Origin: Chaetomium olivaceum
Lineage: Eukaryota; Ascomycota; Sordariomycetes; Sordariales; Chaetomiaceae
Length of the DNA stretch: 64,000 nt
Direction: 5' to 3'
Assembly (NCBI GenBank): GCA_039881045.1
Contig: JAYWVB010000015.1
Location: 248,001-312,000, forward strand
Shown here: positions 11,076-23,897 of the stretch, piece after piece
Layout: each line of letters opens with the position of its first letter
Position numbering within the stretch: the stretch's first letter is position 1
Notes under the pieces: model-generated
Told to the model about the DNA's origin: nothing
What the model saw: the letters and a program-made list of their open reading frames with translations, nothing else
Databases searched by the model: none
Program-made: the position numbers and the translations under genes

Positions 11076-14000
11076 CTAGGCGCGCTTGCCTCGCCCAGAC
11101 ACAGCCCCTCCCAGTCGTCCAAACTGCCTCCCCAGCCCCGACCTGGGCTTCGGTGTCGGCTCGGGTTTCGCAGGCGGTGTTTCCTTGACGGCAGGCACCG
11201 GGCCCCTCGTCCCCCGCCCGGGTCCTCCGCCGCCGACATCCGCACCTTGCCCCCTTTGGTCCGCCATACCATCCCTGATCCGCAAGTCTCCGCCGGAAGG
11301 GTCGTCCAAATCTCCTCCACCGCCCATGTGGTGCAGTCTGCGGGCGCGCTCCTGCACGGCGCGGAACTTCTCGAGGAGGTCGCCCCAGCGGATGATGCCT
11401 TCTTCTCGGCCCTTGAGGCGGTTGGGGCGGTCGAATGTGGGGGCGTTGGGTGTTGTTGCGTTTCTGTTCCATCCATGTTAGTGACCTATCATACGTCGCT
11501 TGGAGACCCAAGAGTTATTGGGAAGGAATGCCTGACGTGGATCGCCAGGAAATAGAAGATGATGCGTAAGGACACTCACGGTCGAGGGGCGATGTGTAGG
11601 TACCCAATTGAGCTCACGCTGTTGAGCCGGTTCTTGAGTGCGGCAAAGGCGGATGACTGGGGTAGGAGCATCAAGAGACCGTATAGGCACTTGTATAAAT
11701 GCGGGTATCGCTCGGGTTCGAGTAGTTGGAGTCGCAGATCTGACGCATGTCAACAACCAACAGGGACACACTGAGAAGGGGAAACCGTCTCACATGTGAA
11801 AACGGGTGACTCAAGGAGCTGCACAAGCTTGTCGATCTGAATCAGAATATTGACAGTCATTTCCAATTCCGCACTGAGGAAATGTCAGTAAATTGGGTCC
11901 AACTACGATGGGCGAGCAAACCAACAATATTTGCAGCAGGTTGTAAGCCTGCTCGTACGCCTGCGCCAACAAGCAAAGAGAGAAGGTGGCAACGGCGTTG
12001 TAGCACCACGAACGGAATAGAGTAACGAAGAAGGTTTGTCCGTCCTGCACCTAATATTTAGCTCACGAAATATGCCATCATTGGTCAGCGCAAGACTAAC
12101 CTTGGTCTCGAGGTTACGCAGCCGTTTCCTCAACTCGGCGAGTTCGGGTGCGGTAATTAGGTTGTTGTTAAGATTCTGGACCATAATGCTGGCAAACTCG
12201 ACATCTTCCTCCTTCTCGATGCAGTCGGCCAGGGTCCGGTAGATGCGCTCAGCACTGAGGCTCGTGCAGAGCTGGCGGATAATGAGGTTCCCGCGCGTCT
12301 CGAGGAGTTTACGGTCTGTTGAGAATAACTGGAGCAGGCTGACCATGAAATTTGTGAAGTAGTCATCCTCGCTGTTTCTCGAAATCTGCGAGAGCAGCTG
12401 CAGGTCCTTTGTGACTACTGCCTCGGCGGGATCTGAGAGGGTCTTGAGCAGCGCCGGGAATGTCCCGTCATTAAACGCGAGCACCTTCCTTGGGGCCTTG
12501 CGATGGAGCATAATCAACCACGTCAATGCGGCAACCCGAGTAGCCTCGTGATCGTTGAGGAATAAAAGAGTCAGCGAGTTCACTGCGGCGGCGTAATCGA
12601 GATCCGGCTGTGGCTGAGGTTGGGGGAGGCTTGGGGTTGAGGTCCGCGGCGAAGCTTTCACTTGGGCTGGGGTGGGACTCCGAACTTCAATATCCCTCGA
12701 GCCGGAGATTGACGCGCGAGCGCTTGTGGTCCCGTCTTGTCGCTCGCCCACCGGTGGTGGAGGACCAGGTATCCGTGATAGCAACGGCATCTCCGCCTCG
12801 TCGGATAAGGACACAACGTAATTCAGAAGGGATGTGTTCACCCTCCCTGCGGCCTGACGGATCGGTTCAACGCCGCTAGCCATGGCGGGCAAAAGGTGGG
12901 CTAGTATTTTTGGTGTGGAAGGGAGCACTTCCTCAGGGCATATATCAAGAAATTCGACAATCCAACGTAACGACTCTAATAAGCCGTCCTCCTCTGCAGT
13001 ATGTATCAGTGAAACTGCCCGGGGATGGCGTGAGGGCTGCGTTACTTACCTAATGGTGAATCAAGGGTAGCCGTCAAGATGTCCAAGATGGCCTTGTAGT
13101 TGATCTGGACGTCCTGGCCGGGGACCCAGTCGTCTTCACTGTCGAGATCGTCATCGCCGGCAGCCGTTTCGGAATCCACCTCATCCCCCTCTTCAAGCTG
13201 TGGCCGTACGCTGCCGCTCTCTGCCGAATCAACTCGTTTGCGCTTGCCCTCCTTTGACCTCTTGCTCTCAGCAATTCCCTTCTTAATCCGAGCGATGCGC
13301 TTGATCTCGTTGAGAAACTTGTCCAAACAACCCTGGGTGGCGACGTGAACATCTCGGTTTGAGTCGCTCAAAAACCGTAAAAGGCCGGCAAGGAAATCCG
13401 GGAGGTAAGTAACGAGTTCCAGGTCCGGGATAGAGTCGAGTAAGATGATCCAGCCAACCAGGAAGGTCCTCGTGAAGGGGTTGAGAGCGTAGATGCGGTC
13501 TCTGAGCAGTGGGATGAAGCGTTTCAAAGAGAACGCTCTCGGTAGCTCAACTGAGTCGTCAGGCGCATCCTTATCGTCCTCCTGATAAGGGGGCGGCTGT
13601 TCCAAGGAAGAGACGAATGTGGCGGCGGATTCCGAGACGATGTCCTTGATGAGACGGTCAAGTAACTCGGCTCCGTTCTTGACAGATAGTTCGGAGTCGG
13701 CGCCCAGCTACATCCCAGAGCGGGTTGGTGAGATTTGGAGTTGGCAGGGTTCGGGGTTGTAGACTAACCTTGCAGAGGGCGTCGAAGATGTGGTTGAAGT
13801 AAATCAAAATCTCACCCTTTGCCACCTTGGCAATGTTGTACATGGCCTCACAGGCATAGTACCGGACACGGGCATCCTGATCCGTGAAGCAGGCGAGTAC
13901 CGGCGGTACAATAACTTCAAGGTACCTTGCGAGCTCCTACAGGGTGGTAAGCACGAGGCGTGCACGACACCCACGAATGGGGGCTTCACAAAAAACATGG

Positions 14001-14297
14001 ACGTACCGAGCCAAGAGCAATGGCGGCGGCGGCCAGTCCTATCAGTCCTCCGTTCCGTGCATGAGGTTGGTGGACGGCATAGGCGAAGTCATTGCAGAGT
14101 TGGTCGAGAACGGCCTCGACCCTGGGGTAGTCTTTCTGGGCGACGAGGTCACGTATAAGCCGCTCTAGCCTAATCCAGGGGTGCTCGAGTTAGTAACAAA
14201 GCGATCGGAGAAGATGAAGAGAGGCTCACTCAAGCGCGCCAACCTTGCGCTTGTCATAAAGCTTGTCGTTGAGCGCACGTTGGACGGCAGGATCCAT
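11076..14297 (-). CDS. VAC14: VAC14, HEAT-repeat scaffold of the PIKfyve/Fab1 lipid kinase complex
   Basis: Scaffold that binds the Fab1/PIKfyve kinase and the Fig4 phosphatase on vacuole/endosome membranes and controls PI(3,5)P2. The protein starts MDPAVQRALNDKLYDKRKVG and continues through HEAT-type helices (YYACEAMYNIAKVAKGEILI; KRFIPLLRDRIYALNPFTRT; FLVGWIILLDSIPDLELVTY; DLQLLSQISRNSEDDYFTNF; YNLLQIL). It includes the VAC14_Fab1_bind and Vac14_Fig4_bd regions. The C-terminal conserved block YPHLYKCLYGLLMLLPQSSA is followed by GIIRWGDLLEKF and a disordered Gly/Pro tail. The gene is split by about nine short introns and the splices I checked keep frame (for example ATCGCCCCTCGACC joined to AAACGC). 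No indel was found, unlike its neighbours. Confidence 0.93.
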
Positions 14298-16474
14298 GGC
14301 TCTGATCCTTTAGATGGAATCCTGGGGCTTGTAGAACATGCTGCTAGAGATAAACACCAAAAGAAGGTGCACGATAAGTCGATAGGCCGATAAATCGATG
14401 ATGCAGTACGCCGTGCTGACCGAGTTGACCGAGTGTGAGTGTGAGGTGGGAAGGAGGGTTACAGCCGGTTTGCTTCTCGCGGCCCGATGTGGGGCTATCA
14501 GGTAGACACTGCTTGGTTGGGGGTTGATGTTTCAATGACGAGCAGACGTAGGCTTTCCGGTGGCCGGTGGGAGCTCGAATACCACTAAACGGAGGTCGGA
14601 CGATGAAAGCGCGGTTCGGGACGGTGACGGAGTTGGATGCAAGTCAAGATGTCGGTAGCTCAGCTCGGAGCTTCCAGGCGCCAGACGAGGTAACGGCCGT
14701 TGTGGGGGACCCTAGGCGGCATGGTGGGGCGGTTACCGTGGAAGGAAAGTGGGGGTTCTTTCCCATCCTCCCAGGTTTGGTCTGTGACCGCCGGCCCCAG
14801 GTCCAGCCTCCACTTTTCACCACCTCAGGTACTGTGAAGATCTGTATGTACTGCCATCACGCAAGCTCCTTCGGAACTGAGCACTCGACAAACGACACCA
14901 AACCTGAACCCCCGCATCGACATCTGCCCACGTGTATTGCAACGGCCGATGCTTGCCGTCGATGCATGTCTCTGCTGTGCGACGGGGAAACCCACGGCGA
15001 ATACGAATCGGAGATCAGGGGAACTGCAACCCTAGCCATTCCTTTCGATAGCGAAGACGGCACGGCAGTCATACACAGTAGTTTGATATCACGAAGTCCC
15101 CAAACCGGGTCCGTTTATTGAAACCACGGGTGTGATCCCGCAAAACACGAACTTTGTGCTTGGCCGACATCCATCGGATCGGAAACACACCGCGAATACT
15201 GTGTGCCATCCCAGACGCCAGATCGCCATCTTGCGTCACACTGCAGCATGCTTAAAGCAATCCATGTTGCCAGAATATTAAGGTTCGGTCCTGGGCTTAC
15301 CTGTGATTCCCAATCGCTGCCCTGTCCCCTGACGCACTGCCTTACGCCCGGAACCAAAAGCGCTTTTCCATACCTAACCAATCGGGAAAAGCAGCACCCT
15401 GGCAAAATAATAACTACCTAGGGGTCGGCCGACGTTCCGGAAGCTGCCGCAGCTACGGGGCATGCATGGACATGGGAAAATGTATGCCTCACTTCCTTGC
15501 CCTCGCCGAGCCCTGTAGGTGAAACATACATTACTGCCCATATCTCGGCTTAAAGCGCCTTCTCAGGGATATCTGGGGTAAACCTTACGCAAAACCCCCA
15601 CCTTCTTACACCACTGGCATGTATTGTCTGCCGTGCAGGACACATCGGCCTGCAAGCCTCCTGGCCTGTGACGGCTGTGACGGCCGTGACCCCTGTCCTG
15701 CTGAGCGGGAGAAGCCAGCAGCTAGATGGCTTGTATGCCAATCAGCGTCAGTTCCATGCTTGCCAGCGTGGACGAGCCGGTAAGCGTCACGATTCTCGCA
15801 GGTTTCACCATCTGGCTCCCGCGATAAGTCCAACCACTGTTGCTTATTGAATCCATCCATGGCCAAAACCTGGCGTTTCGTTCTCCTGGTTGGATCTTGT
15901 GAGCATCACCTGCCGCACCAGGCATAATCTCAAGAAAGAAAACCAGGTTTTCCATGGATACGGCGTGGGGGTCGTGAGGGGGAAGACCGCCTGAGGCTTC
16001 TGATATAGGTCGCGGTGAACTTCTGGCGCCGAAGCAAAGGCCTCCTGACCGTGACAGAAGTGCTGGGCAAGGCGAGCAGGGGATCACGCGGCTTATTGGG
16101 TTGGCCTTGGGTGGCAAGGACGGATGTGGTAAGTGAAATAGAAGAACCGCTTGCTTAACAGTGTAAAATACGATCAGATAACCATTCCCCCGTTACTCCC
16201 ACGCCCAACAGGCCGCAGGTCGGCTACTTCCATTTTGATCCCAAAGCCGAATGTCTGAAGTAGAAAAACAAATAACCGTAATATCACCAATGTAGGAGAG
16301 GAATACACCATGCTAACCCAACCTCATGCCCATCCCCCACTAGCTGTGATGCCGCATCACCCTCCGATCTCTCCTCCCAGTCTTCCCTCATAGGCCACCA
16401 GATCAACTCCTAGACACACACACCATGGCGTCTCTCCCTTGTCACGTTGTGGGTGTTTCACTCAACTCAACACC
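14298..16474. other. Intergenic, 2.2 kb
   Basis: Upstream flank of VAC14 and 3' flank of the small SMP-like gene. A 184-codon plus-strand open frame at 14567-15121 has no recognisable domain, spans regions of differing composition and is not called. Confidence 0.55.
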
Positions 16475-16757
16475 TCACTTCTTCTCGGCGCCGCCCTCAG
16501 ACTTGCCGCCGACGCTGCTGCTCTTGGACGATGATGAGCCATGCTGGTCCTGGCTGCCGTCGTTGCGCCGGGCCGCGTCTGCCGCGCGCTTAGAGAAGGC
16601 GTCCTACAGGAAGAGCACAGTGTGAGTCAAAAAGTCCATGACGATGGTTGAAGGGGAGCCGAGTGTTTGATGGTACAGGAAAGTATGTGCATACCTTGTC
16701 CCCGCGGGCCCTGCGGATCCGCTCTGCTGCGGCGTCGTCCATCTTGCTCTTGCCCAT
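16475..16757 (-). CDS. Small SMP-like hydrophilic protein (63 residues)
   Basis: Two exons, 16695-16757 and 16603-16475, with a 91-nt intron (GTATGC...TGTAG) between codons, encode MGKSKMDDAAAERIRRARGD-K followed by DAFSKRAADAARRND and a Ser/Gly/Lys tail ending GGAEKK. The short Ala-rich amphipathic pattern (AAAERIRRA, FSKRAADAARR) resembles fungal seed-maturation-protein (SMP) domain proteins, small LEA-like polypeptides often expressed in conidia or under desiccation. The clean intron, in-frame splice and sensible composition support a real gene despite its size. Function is inferred only from resemblance. Confidence 0.6.
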
Positions 16758-18648
16758 GTTGGATATGAGGTTTTGCGAGATTGGGTTTGGATGAGAAGTG
16801 TTTGTGACAGGAGGTGCCTCGATGTACCTGCAGAACGGCAGCAATGACGATGTGTTTGATGTGGTCTTATTGCGTTCTATATGAAGCCAGGTGAGTAGAA
16901 TGACAAAACAGATTCCCGAGTGGCCTCGAGGGTGAGGGTAACTATATACACCTCCCACAGCCCGCCGAAGCGGCCTCCTTCATAGATCTTTTGCAAACGG
17001 CCATCGCGGGCATGACCCAGCCACGGATTCAAATCCTCTCAGAGTCCAACCGAACACCAACACCACACACCTTTCCGCAGCAAGGCGGATGAGGCGGAAT
17101 ACCGCCTTCGGTAATGCTCACGGGATGGGCGGATGCGGGAGACCGTCGCTGCTGCACAACACAGACCAGCCACGCACGGCTGCCAGCATCCAATCCAACA
17201 AGGAGCAAACCCTCCCTCCCCCTCCCCAAGCCGCCCCCCTTCTCCGTCGACTCTACGGACGGCTGGCCGTTCGTTCCTGAGTTCATGTAAGTGGTGACGG
17301 TCGCATACAATTTGTGCGCCGTCGTTCGGACGGCAGGGACAGGGGTCTCGGCAGGAACGCCCGATGATGCTAACCCTCACTGCATGTGTGAGAAGTGACC
17401 AGAAAGCAAGCCCGTCCGTCCGTTGATAGTCAGGGCAAGTCAGATCAGCTCGTCAGGGGTTGGCGGTCTGTTGCGAAGGGGAATGGATGCTTCAACACAA
17501 CCACACGTGTACCAGCCGATGAGTGAACCAGCACACCGAGGTATGTGCCTACGTAGAACGCGTCCTGAACTCCCTACCTAGGTACATAGGTAGCTAGCCA
17601 CACGCCAACTCACAAAGCAGGGCCGCCAGCCGGGGAGGAAAGAAAAAAACAAGGCTGTCTGCCCATCAGCCATGCGTTTGTCGATCACCGGGCCGAGGGA
17701 GGGAGTGGATAGCCACGCAGAGATAAACTCGGGGCGACCCCGAGGCTTTTTCCCATGACGTATCTGTCGGCCTCGGAGATAGGGGCCCCGGTATGTTGGC
17801 AAACAGCCATTGGGCGCGTCTGTCGTTGGCCGTTTTTTTCCGGCACAGAGGGCGCAAACACAGATCGGCGTCATACATAGCCTGCCGTCGGGTCGACACA
17901 TGGTGAAGTTAAGGCACTTGGGCGCCTGGCTGGGCTATCATGGATCTCATGATTTCGGGAATGTCCGAGAATGGGGGGGAGCTGAGTCGGGACAGGCAGA
18001 AGACATCCGTAGTCAACCACTTCGAATTCCCGGGGCCAAGCACTCAACCCTCCCAACATCCCCAAACCAACAGCGAGCGGGCGAGTCGAAAACCGAGGCA
18101 ACGGTTAGGGCAGCCACGGCGTTTGCAGACTGTGGGCCGCCGGGCCATCCGTCGGTGGTACCGCATGGTAACACACAACATGGGATGGATGATCCAGGGT
18201 CCCGGCTCCTGCAGGTTCCCGCCCAAACAGCGTCATACAGTCGAGGTACACGGGTGTCCGGGTGCCTTACCCGTCGGCTGCGTGCATCCAAAAACCACCC
18301 CAATGCGCTTCGTTGGGGGAACTTCTGCGTAGTCGAACGGAGCTACGCCCTTTGATTTGAGACACGATCGTTGCCCCCCGCGGGAAGTGAGTTAAGCAGA
18401 AGCTTGCATCCGCCCGAGGGAATGGGCAGACAGGACAGGCCAGGGCCAGGCCGGCTATCCAACAAAACAAGTAATTACCGCATGTACATGTAGATACATA
18501 CATACATGCATCCACAACCAAAACACAATTCAAACACCGGTCTAGGGAGTATCTCCGCGCTCACAACAGCATAGGTAATCCGCGTCAAACACAAACAGGC
18601 GCAACAACAACGCTCCTTGCCCCCGCCCCGCAATATCGCCACCAGAAC
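16758..18648. other. Intergenic, 1.9 kb
   Basis: Promoter of the small SMP-like gene and 3' flank of the desaturase gene. It holds a 7-nt inverted repeat at 17574-17593 and ATAC repeats near 18494-18512. Open frames here (e.g. 17810-18355) are not convincing. Confidence 0.55.
17574..17593. repeat. Inverted repeat CTACCTA / TAGGTAG
   Basis: Perfect 7-nt arms around a 6-nt loop (GGTACA). CTAGGTA-type words recur in other intergenic parts of the window. Confidence 0.6.
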
Positions 18649-20497
18649 CTAGTGGTGGTGGTGATGTTCATGGCCGGGCTCGCTCCCAGTAATCACGCTC
18701 TGGCACTTTGCCAGAATGGCGGCCTGCCTCGCGACATCAGCTAGCCGGCCAATAACCTGCTTGTTCCCGTCAACAAACCCATACAGCGCGTAGGGGATGC
18801 CAACATCATCGCAAAACTCCTGCACAAGCCGTTGGGTCTTGCGTAGGTTGTGCCGGGGGATGCGCGGAAACAGGTGGTGGATCGCCTGGAACTGCAACCC
18901 GCCGTGGAAGAAATCCAGCCACGGCGGACAATCGACGTCCATGGTGGTGCGCAGCATCTTCTGCGGGAAGGACTCCTCGACGCCGAGGTCGGCGGTGCTC
19001 ATGGCGAAGTGCGACAGCGTGATCTGCACGTGCACGGGGGTGGTCACAAAGTGGCTGACGATGACGAACAGGAACCGGTTCCAGTTGGTGTCGATGCTGC
19101 GGTACAGCACGCCGTAGCCGAACCAGGTCCAGAAGAAGACCTGCCCGGCCAGTTCGAGCCAGCGGAACCACGCGCTGACCCCTTGCGGGGACCCTGGCCC
19201 GCGAGGATGTACATCCAGGACAGGCGGTACAGGTTGAAGCGGCCGAAGAGCAGGATGACGTAGTACAGGTGGTGCTGTAGGGAAATCATGATCTTAGCGA
19301 AGGCGTCGTAGTGCATGACGTGTTCGTAGTAGGTCGAGCGCAGGGAGCCCAGGAGGCGGTGCGAGATGGCGAAGAAGGGCATGTGCTCGATGTCCGGGTC
19401 GTGCTCGGGCGAGTTGGTGACGATGTGGTGCACGTTGTGGTTGCGCTTCCACCAGCCGATCGAGAGCCCCCCGATAAAGTCGGCAATGAGAATGCCGATC
19501 ACCGTATCGACCTGGAAGTTGTGGGTGATGCCCAGGTGGCCCGCGTCGTGCACCGTAAACACCAGCTGGTGCCAGAGGCAGCCGAGGAAGAAGGCGCTGA
19601 GGATGTACCAGTTCCAGTTCAAAAAGAGCAGAAAGAGACCGAGGAGGGTCAGGTACCGCGAGGCTTCAATGGCATAGGCCCAGTAGTTGCAGTCGAATAA
19701 GCCCTCTACCTTGATGCGCTCGTGAAGGAGGCGGTACTTCTCCACAATGGCATCCTGGGTGGCCGGTTCGAGGGATGGATATTTAGAAAGGTCCAGCTTA
19801 ATCTCCTTGCGGGTAAGCATATCAAGGTGGGACATGCCGTCGACCGGTGCGGGCGTGGAGCCATCGTCGATAGACGAGAGCGATGTTTCCGAGTCTGACC
19901 TCGCCATTCTCGTCTTCCGCTTGCGAAGTTCAGGGCCAGGGGCAGCATCATCGGCGTCGAAGGTGGGTGAAGGCGAGCGAGAACCGGTGTCACTGGACGA
20001 CGCCGTGGCGTTTTCCCTCTTCTGCATGACCAAGCCGCCATCATACTCCTCCTCCTGTTCCTTCCCATCACCCACCCTCGACCGAAACCTGCCGCCCTGA
20101 ATCGGAGGTAGGAAGTTCTTCCAGCGACCCTCGATTCTGCCAATACGGTACTTTTCCATCATGCGGCGGGCTTCGAGGGAGTGAAGGCTAGGCACAGTCA
20201 ACGGCCGACTTCTCGCACAAAAAGTCTACAGTGATGTGTGGAGTGGGTTATTGAATTAAGAACTTACATAGTCACCTCATCAGTGGCGTCCCTGCCCACC
20301 ATGTGCATAATGGCTTTATCACCCCCGGGGTGATATTTGAGCCAGGCGTCCGCCTTAATCACATACTGTTCCAAAATAAAGATAGTCCTGCCTTCGGCGA
20401 TTTGTGCCTCGATCTCACGCCGTGATATCACGGGATAGGAGCGCCCGCCTTTTGGTTGGGAACCTCCCGCGGTAGCCGAGCGCGTGGAGACAGCCAT
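18649..20497 (-). CDS. Delta-8 sphingolipid desaturase with N-terminal cytochrome b5 domain, one frameshift
   Basis: Membrane enzyme of the ER that desaturates the sphingoid base of ceramide at C8, a step toward fungal 9-methyl glucosylceramide. Residues about 20-75 form a cytochrome b5 domain with the heme ligand motif YHPGGDKA. The desaturase domain has the three His boxes HDAGH, HNVHH and QAIHHLFPRIPRHN, with the first residue of the last box (QxxHH) typical of front-end/delta-8 enzymes. Exons 20268-20497 and 18649-20187 give about 589 residues. The reading frame slips at the C4 run 19179-19182 (G4 on the coding strand); one more base joins GQGPRKG to AWFRWLELAGQ. Between the b5 and desaturase parts is a Ser/Asp-rich insert. 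The protein ends in a natural HEHHHHH. Confidence 0.88.
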
Positions 20498-21471
20498 TGC
20501 AACGGTTTCCGCCTTGTTGTGGTGAGAGAATTGAGGGTTAATACCAGCAACACCGGTTGAGATCGAGAATAAAACGGCTGACCGCCCGTGTTCTCAACGC
20601 CGACGCTAACGGAGCCACGGGTGCCGGGAGGAGCTGGAAGTTTTGGAGCTCTCAGTTCGGGCCGGATTTGGTGCTCTCGGCAATACAATCAAGTGCTGCT
20701 ATCCTCGGCGTCCTTCACCGCATATTCTGCGGATGAAGGAGAAGGTGGGAAGATGTGGTGTGTTGTTTGCGGAAGAAACGGTGCTTAAAGGAGTGCAGAG
20801 CCAAGAGAACGAAGTACGCAAGCTTCGCATCCCCAAAAAGTCAAGTGCACTGCAACTCATTCCCGTTGACCCACCGAGTTTGAAGGTGCCCCCAGACTGT
20901 GGTACGATCAACAAACCCAACCTCGTTTGAGACAGGGGGAGAGTGAAGTAAGGGTTAGGGTATACAATGCAGCGTGCTCGTGAGTGTGTGTGGTCCTTGA
21001 AGCTCAGGGGCACTTCTAGCTTCACATTGAATTGGAAGAAGCAGGAAAAGACCGATTAGTACTAACTAGGTTTGTCTTGCTTCTTAAGACTCCCTAAAAT
21101 GCTGGTTGGCTGTGGGTATAAGAAGCGTTGAATCCCACACCGACGGCTCGTCAAACACACATCGCTCAGCCCTTAGATAGCGTAGTTACTCGGATTCAGC
21201 AGCAGGAAAGGCGAGAAAAGAAAACTCTATCTTGTTACGGAATACAACTACGGCCTACAAGACCCATCTACTACCAAACAAACACTGGCCCTTGAGACAA
21301 TGTAACGCAAAGCTCGACGCGCGCCTGCTCCGGTAGATTAAAGTTCAGCTTTCAATACCTGCTATCCGGCGGAGTCCATTTACCGATGATGCCTTACGAG
21401 GGAAAACAAGCTAAAGTACAGGAACGCAAGAAAATGTTACGCCCCGTACCCCAAGCCAATCCGCCTCACAT
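20498..21471. other. Intergenic, promoter of desaturase gene
   Basis: Contains a telobox-like AGGGTTAGGG at 20951-20960, 450 nt upstream of the desaturase start. No gene is seen. Confidence 0.55.
20951..20960 (+). promoter_or_regulatory. Telobox-like element
   Basis: AGGGTTAGGG, the second telomere-type motif in a promoter of this window. Functional role is inferred only. Confidence 0.35.
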
Positions 21472-23238
21472 TTAGTAGTGGATCGCCTTGGAGTATGTCG
21501 CCATCGCCGCCTCCTTGAACGCCTCGGCAAGCGTGGGGTGAGCGTGGCAGGTGCGCGCGATGTCCTCGCTTGACGCGCCGTATTCGAGTGCCAGGGTACC
21601 CTCGGCGATCATCTCGCCGGCGTTGGGGCCGATGATGTGGACACCAAGCAGACGGTCCGTCTCGGGATCGGCGAGCATCTTGACCATGCCCTCCGTGTCC
21701 AGGTTGGTCTTGGCACGCGAGTTGGCGCTAAAGGGGAAGGTACCGACGCGGTACTTGATGCCCGCCTTCTTCAGGTCCTGCTCCGACTGGCCAACCCACG
21801 CAACCTCGGGGAAGGTGTACATGACAGAGGGAATGCAGCCGTAGTTGACGTGGCCGTAGCCCTTCTTGATGTACTCCACGGCAGCAACAGCCTCCTCCTC
21901 AGCCTTGTGCGCAAGCATGGGCCCGAAGGTGGCGTCACCGACGCAGCGGATGTGGGGGATCTTGGTGCGGTATTCCGAGTCGATGATCACGCGGCCACGC
22001 TCGTCGAGCTCGAGGCCGATGTTCTCGAGGCCGAGGCCGTCGGTGTACGGGCGACGGCCGATCGCGACAAGGACGACGTCAGCGTCAAACTAGACGCATG
22101 TCAGTAGCGCGCCAGAGAGAGAGAGCCATCGCCAAGGGCGCATTTATAAACCCACCGTCTCTTCCTTGCCTCCCTTGGCCGAGTCAACGTTGACCTTGAC
22201 ACCCTCCCCAGACTGCTCGCCGCCGAGGACCTTGGTGCCAGTCTTGAAGTTGATGCCCTGCTTCTTGAGAATCTTTTGGATGCTCTTGGCAATCTCGGTG
22301 TCCATCCCGGGCCACCGATCTGGTCAAGGAATTCAACCACGGTAACCTCGGACCCGAGCCGGGACCACACTGACGCCATCTCGAGACCAATGATACCACC
22401 ACCAATGACCGTCATCTTCTTAGGCACCTTCTCCAGCGCGATGGCACCGGTGCTGCTGATAACCGTCTTTTCGTCGATCTGGAGGCCGGGGAAAGGGGTA
22501 ACCTCGCTACCGGTCGCGATAAGGATGTTCTTGCCGGTCACGCTCGTCTCGCCGCCATCGTTGAGCTGGACCTTGACCGTGTGCTCGTCCTGGAAGGAGC
22601 CCGCGCCCTTGATGTACTCCACGCCGTTCTTCTTGAGCAGGAACTCCACACCCTTGGTCAGGCCCGAGACGGACTGGTCCTTCGCCTTCATCAGCTGCGC
22701 CAGGTTGAGCTTGACGTCGCCGACCTCGATACCGCGATGTTTTGAGTCATGGAGGATCTGGTGGTACAAGTGGGAGTTGTTGAGGAGCGATTTTGAGGGA
22801 ATGCAACCGACGTTGAGACAAGTCCCGCCGAGGGTGCCGCGCTTCTCGATACATGTAACCTATTCATGTCAAGGAAGGTTAGCCGTTGGCCGAGGACTGG
22901 GCGAACCGCATGCCTTGCTCAGCTTGCCTTCATGCCCTCTTGACCAGCCTTGATGGCGGCAACGTAGCCGGCGACACCGCCGCCGATAATGACGAGATCC
23001 CTCGACTCTGCACGTACGGTCAGTTCCAATGACCAATGCCGGCTACCTCCACAATTACTAACCAGCCTCGGTGGCATATGTCCGCCCCCATCTCGACGCG
23101 CCAACAACAGAGGGCAACCTGGAGCAGGGAAGTCAGCGAACGAGAGTCATTTTCCATGCGGAGCGAGCCGGGTCCGTACCCTGACGGCTTGAACGCAGAC
23201 CTCACCGCAGTGCGGCCTATTAATCTCTGGGACAGCAT
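21472..23238 (-). CDS. LPD1: Dihydrolipoamide dehydrogenase (E3), mitochondrial, one frameshift
   Basis: FAD/NAD flavoprotein that reoxidises lipoamide in the pyruvate and 2-oxoglutarate dehydrogenase complexes and the glycine cleavage system. The N-terminus MLSQRLIGRTAVRSAFKP plus VVGASRWGRTYATEA is a matrix targeting sequence. The FAD motif is DLVIIGGGVAGYVAAIKAGQ, the redox disulfide is GGTCLNVGCIPSKS, the second nucleotide fold is VIGGGIIGLEMASVWSRLG, and the C-terminal dimer/catalytic block is CHAHPTLAEAFKEAA. There are five or so exons; the first is 23180-23238, and a GA-rich intron lies at about 22090-22156. The frame slips in CCCGGGCC at 22306-22313, between FLDQIGGPG and DTEIAKSIQKILKKQGI; a single base is missing. 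Such an essential gene should be intact, which argues for sequence error. Confidence 0.95.
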
Positions 23239-23897
23239 TTTGGGTGTGCGTATATTCGACCAACGTTGTAACAAAAAGGCAAAATAAAAGAGGTAGGCAA
23301 GGAACTCCCCGAGGCGGAATGCGCAGGGGATGGGAATGCTGTGGCAGGTGCGTCACGAAGTTTGTTGGGGCTTTGTTGAAGCTGCGTTCCCAGCGTTTGA
23401 AAAAATGTCCCACAGTCCGTCGCTCCGGGCGTCCAACCGTCGTCGGTTGAGCTCGCCCCAAGGCCCAGCACCGCGCGGGCCCGGGATTGGCCAGGGGTTA
23501 CTTGCTTTGCTGCGAAGCCGCTAAATTTCAGGTTCCCGCCTCTCAATCCCGAGCGGATCCCCCAATGGCAGTTCGAGCCCTCGATAAGCCGCCAAATCCC
23601 GCACGCTCAGATCGACCCGTGACCTGTGACATCTTTCACACTTGGCAGCTTGTCCCGAAAGCGCGAAAGTCTTCCCAAAGGCTCGGCCAGTCCCTCTCCT
23701 GACCTTGGCTCTTTCAATCAGGGGCAACATTAGGAGGGTTTCTACGTGCTTGATAACTAATCATCCTGTGGCCGCCACAATGCTACAGATAACCGAAACC
23801 AACACACCAAGTGGCACGGGGGGACGGGGTATCTCGAATATATACGGGCACCGGAAGATGCCGGACAAACACACACACCCCACCCGCTCAGTCATGC
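23239..23897. other. Intergenic, 0.66 kb
   Basis: Promoter of LPD1 and 3' flank of SGD1. I see no gene. Confidence 0.6.

Noticed and set aside
14567..15121. 184-codon plus-strand open frame
   Set aside because: No domain, mixed composition, no intron support; GC-rich fungal DNA yields such frames by chance.
17810..18355. 181-codon plus-strand frame
   Set aside because: No similarity to anything recognised, no splice extension, overlapping frames on both strands of equal length.
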